Of a stretch of DNA of 64,000 nucleotides, positions 62,027 through 64,000 are shown piece by piece. A program made the translations under genes and the position numbers. The stretch is taken from positions 1 through 64,000 of the forward strand of contig JBKHDT010000001.1 of assembly GCA_046541195.1 (NCBI GenBank). Direction: 5' to 3'. Position 1 is the first letter of the stretch. Every line of letters begins with the position of its first letter. Below the pieces are notes generated by a model. That model saw nothing but the letters and a program-made list of their open reading frames with translations, was not told the DNA's origin and did not search any database. The stretch is from JBKHDT01 sp046541195 (GTDB lineage: Bacteria; Pseudomonadota; Gammaproteobacteria; Halothiobacillales; Halothiobacillaceae).

Positions 62027-62131
62027 TTCCCCGTCACAAAAATGGGCATCCATCTTGCTGAGGTGTTGGGTGTTCGGTTCGACTTTCGTTTAAACTGTCG
62101 TCATGTTCACGACACATTTTCCGGTCCACGA

Positions 62132-63619
62132 ATGAAAGCCGGCCTCGAGCTACGCCTCGGACAATCCCTTGCCATGACGCCCCAGCTGCAGCAGTCGATC
62201 CGGCTGCTGCAGTTGTCGACGCTCGAATTGCAGGTGGAGATCCAGCAGGCGATCGAGAGCAATCCCATGCTTGAGATCGCCGAATCGGACGAGGAGGACG
62301 AGTCCCCGGACACCAGCCCGGAAATGCAGGAATCCGGCGAGGCCGCACCTTCCGAGACCGACCCCGCGGAGCAGATGCTCGAGGCCGGAACGGCCGAAAC
62401 CGCGGCCGATGAATTCGTGGTGGACAGCAGCTGGGACGACTACTACGAGCCCGACGGCAGCACGGCCTTTTCCGCCGGCGATCCCGAGCAGCTGGACCGG
62501 GACCCCTATGCCACGCACGGCACGGGGGACGACAACCTGCAGGACCACCTGCTTGGCCAGGTCTTCGTGGCCAGCCTCAGCGAGCGGGACCATGCCGCCG
62601 CGGTGGCGCTGATCGAGTCGCTGGACGAGGCCGGCTACCTGACCGACTCGCTGGAGAACATCCAGGCCATGCTCGCCCAGGACTGGCCGGACATGGAGCT
62701 TGATGAGGTCGAAGCCATGCTGCACCTGGTGCAGCAGCTGGACCCTGCCGGCGTCGGGGCCAGGAATCTTGGCGAGTGCCTGGCGCTTCAGCTAGAGCAG
62801 TTCGGCGCCGAGCTGCCTCACCGGGACCTGGCGATTCGTGTCTGCAACGAATTCCTCGAAGCGGTCGGGCGCCGCGAGTACGCGGCCGTCCAGAAAGCAC
62901 TGAGGATTGATCAGGCCACCCTGACCGAGATCATGTCGGTCATTCAGCAACTCAATCCGCGCCCGGGCTCTGCCCTTTCGTCCGGCCGCACCGACTACGT
63001 GACGCCCGATGTCCTCGTCCAGCGCGACAAGGGCGTCTGGCGGGTCGATCTCAACCCCGAGATTGCCCCCCGGCTGCGCATCAACAGCTACTATGCCGGC
63101 CTGATCCGCCGGGGCAGCCGTGGTGGAGATGCCAGTTACCTGCGCGGGCAACTCCAGGAGGCCCGCTGGTTCATCAAAAGCGTGCGCAGCCGGCATGAAA
63201 CCCTGCTCAATGTCGCCCGGGCCATCGTGCGCCACCAGCAGGACTTTCTCGACCGGGGCGACGTCGGCATGAAGCCGCTGGTCCTGCGCGAAATCGCCGA
63301 GGAACTGGAGCTGCACGAGTCCACCGTATCCCGGGTGACGACCCAGAAATACATGCACACGCCGCGCGGCGTGTTCGAGTTCAAGTACTTCTTTTCCAGT
63401 CACGTCGGCACCGCCGACGGCGGGGAGTGCTCGGCCACCGCCATTCGTGCCATGATCCGCGAACTGGTTGCCGGGGAAAATCCCCGCAAGCCGCTGAGTG
63501 ACAGCCGCATCACCAGTCTGCTGGAGGAGAAGGGAATCCAGGTGGCACGCCGCACCGTCGCCAAGTACCGCGAGGCAATGGGTATCGCCTCGTCCACCGA
63601 ACGCAAACGGCTCGTCTGA
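62132..63619 (+). CDS. rpoN: RNA polymerase sigma-54 factor
   Basis: 495 residues from ATG 62132. Gln-rich N-terminal activator region (LELRLGQSLAMTPQLQQSIRLLQLSTLELQ), acidic linker, core-binding region, helix-turn-helix (REIAEELELHESTVSRVTTQKYMHTPRGVFEFKYFF) and the RpoN box ARRTVAKYREAMGI near the end. It follows lptB as in many gammaproteobacteria. An earlier ATG at 62042 gives an unrelated 30-residue extension. Confidence 0.96.
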   Translation: MKAGLELRLGQSLAMTPQLQQSIRLLQLSTLELQVEIQQAIESNPMLEIAESDEEDESPDTSPEMQESGEAAPSETDPAEQMLEAGTAETAADEFVVDSSWDDYYEPDGSTAFSAGDPEQLDRDPYATHGTGDDNLQDHLLGQVFVASLSERDHAAAVALIESLDEAGYLTDSLENIQAMLAQDWPDMELDEVEAMLHLVQQLDPAGVGARNLGECLALQLEQFGAELPHRDLAIRVCNEFLEAVGRREYAAVQKALRIDQATLTEIMSVIQQLNPRPGSALSSGRTDYVTPDVLVQRDKGVWRVDLNPEIAPRLRINSYYAGLIRRGSRGGDASYLRGQLQEARWFIKSVRSRHETLLNVARAIVRHQQDFLDRGDVGMKPLVLREIAEELELHESTVSRVTTQKYMHTPRGVFEFKYFFSSHVGTADGGECSATAIRAMIRELVAGENPRKPLSDSRITSLLEEKGIQVARRTVAKYREAMGIASSTERKRLV

Positions 63620-63658
63620 CAGGACAGCCCCAACCGCCCGACCAAGGAGCAAAACACC

Positions 63659-63949
63659 ATGCAAGTAAGCATCACCGGTCATCACATCGAGCTCACCGAT
63701 GCGCTGCGTGACTACGTCAACGAAAAACTCGCCCGCCTCGAGCGGCATTTTGATAAGGTGATGGATGTCCACGTGATTCTGGAAGTCGAGAAGCTCAACC
63801 AGAAGGCCGAGGCCACGCTGCACATGAGCGGGAATGACATCCACGCCGAGGCGGTTTCCGAGGACATGTATGCCTCGATCGACGCGCTCGCGGACAAGCT
63901 TGATCGACAGATCGTGAAGCACAAGGAAAAGATCACCAAGCACCGGTGA
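63659..63949 (+). CDS. hpf: Ribosome hibernation promoting factor (short HPF)
   Basis: 96 residues, MQVSITGHHIELTDALRDYVNEKLARLERHFDKV; short form without the C-terminal dimerisation domain of long HPF. Binds the 30S subunit and helps form 100S ribosomes in stationary phase. AAGGAG lies before the ATG. Ends the block, 39 nt after rpoN. Confidence 0.95.
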   Translation: MQVSITGHHIELTDALRDYVNEKLARLERHFDKVMDVHVILEVEKLNQKAEATLHMSGNDIHAEAVSEDMYASIDALADKLDRQIVKHKEKITKHR

Positions 63950-63963
63950 TACGAAGCCTGCCG

Positions 63964-63989
63964 AAACCGCCCGAGCCGGGCGGTTTTTT
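63964..63989 (+). terminator. Intrinsic terminator after hpf
   Basis: 10-bp stem (63964-63973 with 63977-63986), 3-nt loop, T-run. Ends the kds-lpt-rpoN-hpf transcript, 15 nt after the stop. Confidence 0.9.
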
Positions 63990-64000
63990 GGTAGGCGGAT

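Noticed and set aside
1..64000. CRISPR arrays, tRNA or rRNA genes, insertion sequences, prophage
   Set aside because: Read through all intergenic gaps; no regular short repeat-spacer pattern, cloverleaf with CCA-type end, transposase or phage gene was seen. A tRNAscan or covariance search was not possible.

Overview
The window looks like a chromosomal segment of a high-GC gammaproteobacterium. Supporting evidence is the Gram-negative envelope gene set (lpt, mla, lolA, kds), petABC near sspAB, the kdsD-kdsC-lptCAB-rpoN-hpf order beside mla-murA, polar-type flagellins with FliA promoters, and a FluC channel. The gene order and the short-form HisG would fit an Ectothiorhodospiraceae/Chromatiales-like lineage, but that placement is inference. 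I saw no rRNA, tRNA, CRISPR array, prophage or transposase.

Region 1 (1-14600) is a flagellin and flagellin-glycosylation island. On the minus strand lie pseB, pseC, an SpsF-type cytidylyltransferase, a short NeuB-like synthase and a pseG that runs off the left edge. Together they would make and activate a pseudaminic-acid-type nonulosonic acid. On the plus strand follow an unassigned NAD(P)-binding protein and a large Maf-family (DUF115) flagellin glycosyltransferase. Then, on the minus strand, come three nearly identical tandem flagellins and flaG-fliD-fliS-fliT. FliA (sigma-28) promoters of the form TAAAGTTT-N11-GCCG can be read upstream of flaG and of the flagellin array, with one orphan copy further upstream.

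Region 2 (14600-21240) has a glucan phosphorylase, a REP-like repeat cluster, an SDR enzyme, a self-contained transcription unit for a 32-residue membrane protein, ccoS and htpX. It is gene-sparse, with several intergenic repeats. Region 3 (21238-33388, minus strand) is a housekeeping run: ftsK, lolA, rarA, crcB, queG, trhP, lptF, lptG and parC, mostly overlapping or closely spaced. Region 4 (33440-42482) has msrB, then a bd/CIO-type quinol oxidase operon (cydA, cydB, cydD, cydC) followed by a DUF5993-like protein and a DsbB-like protein, then sspA, sspB and a HicA-like small protein.

Region 5 (42631-46698) has a PAS-PAS-GGDEF diguanylate cyclase and the bc1 complex petABC. Region 6 (47127-58086, minus strand) is one very long run: an FGE-like protein, an unknown protein, mlaF, mlaE, mlaD, a TolC-like protein, mlaC, mlaB, murA, hisG, hisD, hisC and a Nif3-like gene. 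It combines outer-membrane lipid transport, peptidoglycan precursor synthesis and histidine synthesis. Region 7 (58261-63949, plus strand) is kdsD-kdsC-lptC-lptA-lptB-rpoN-hpf, the classical Kdo/LPS transport and sigma-54 block, ending at a strong terminator.

The best candidates for new biology are the non-canonical nonulosonic acid module (NeuB without a SAF domain plus an SpsF-type activator) tied to a Maf transferase, the 32-residue membrane protein gene with its own promoter and terminator, the orphan FliA promoter, the FGE-like and TolC-like additions to the mla operon, and a dispersed intergenic repeat family.
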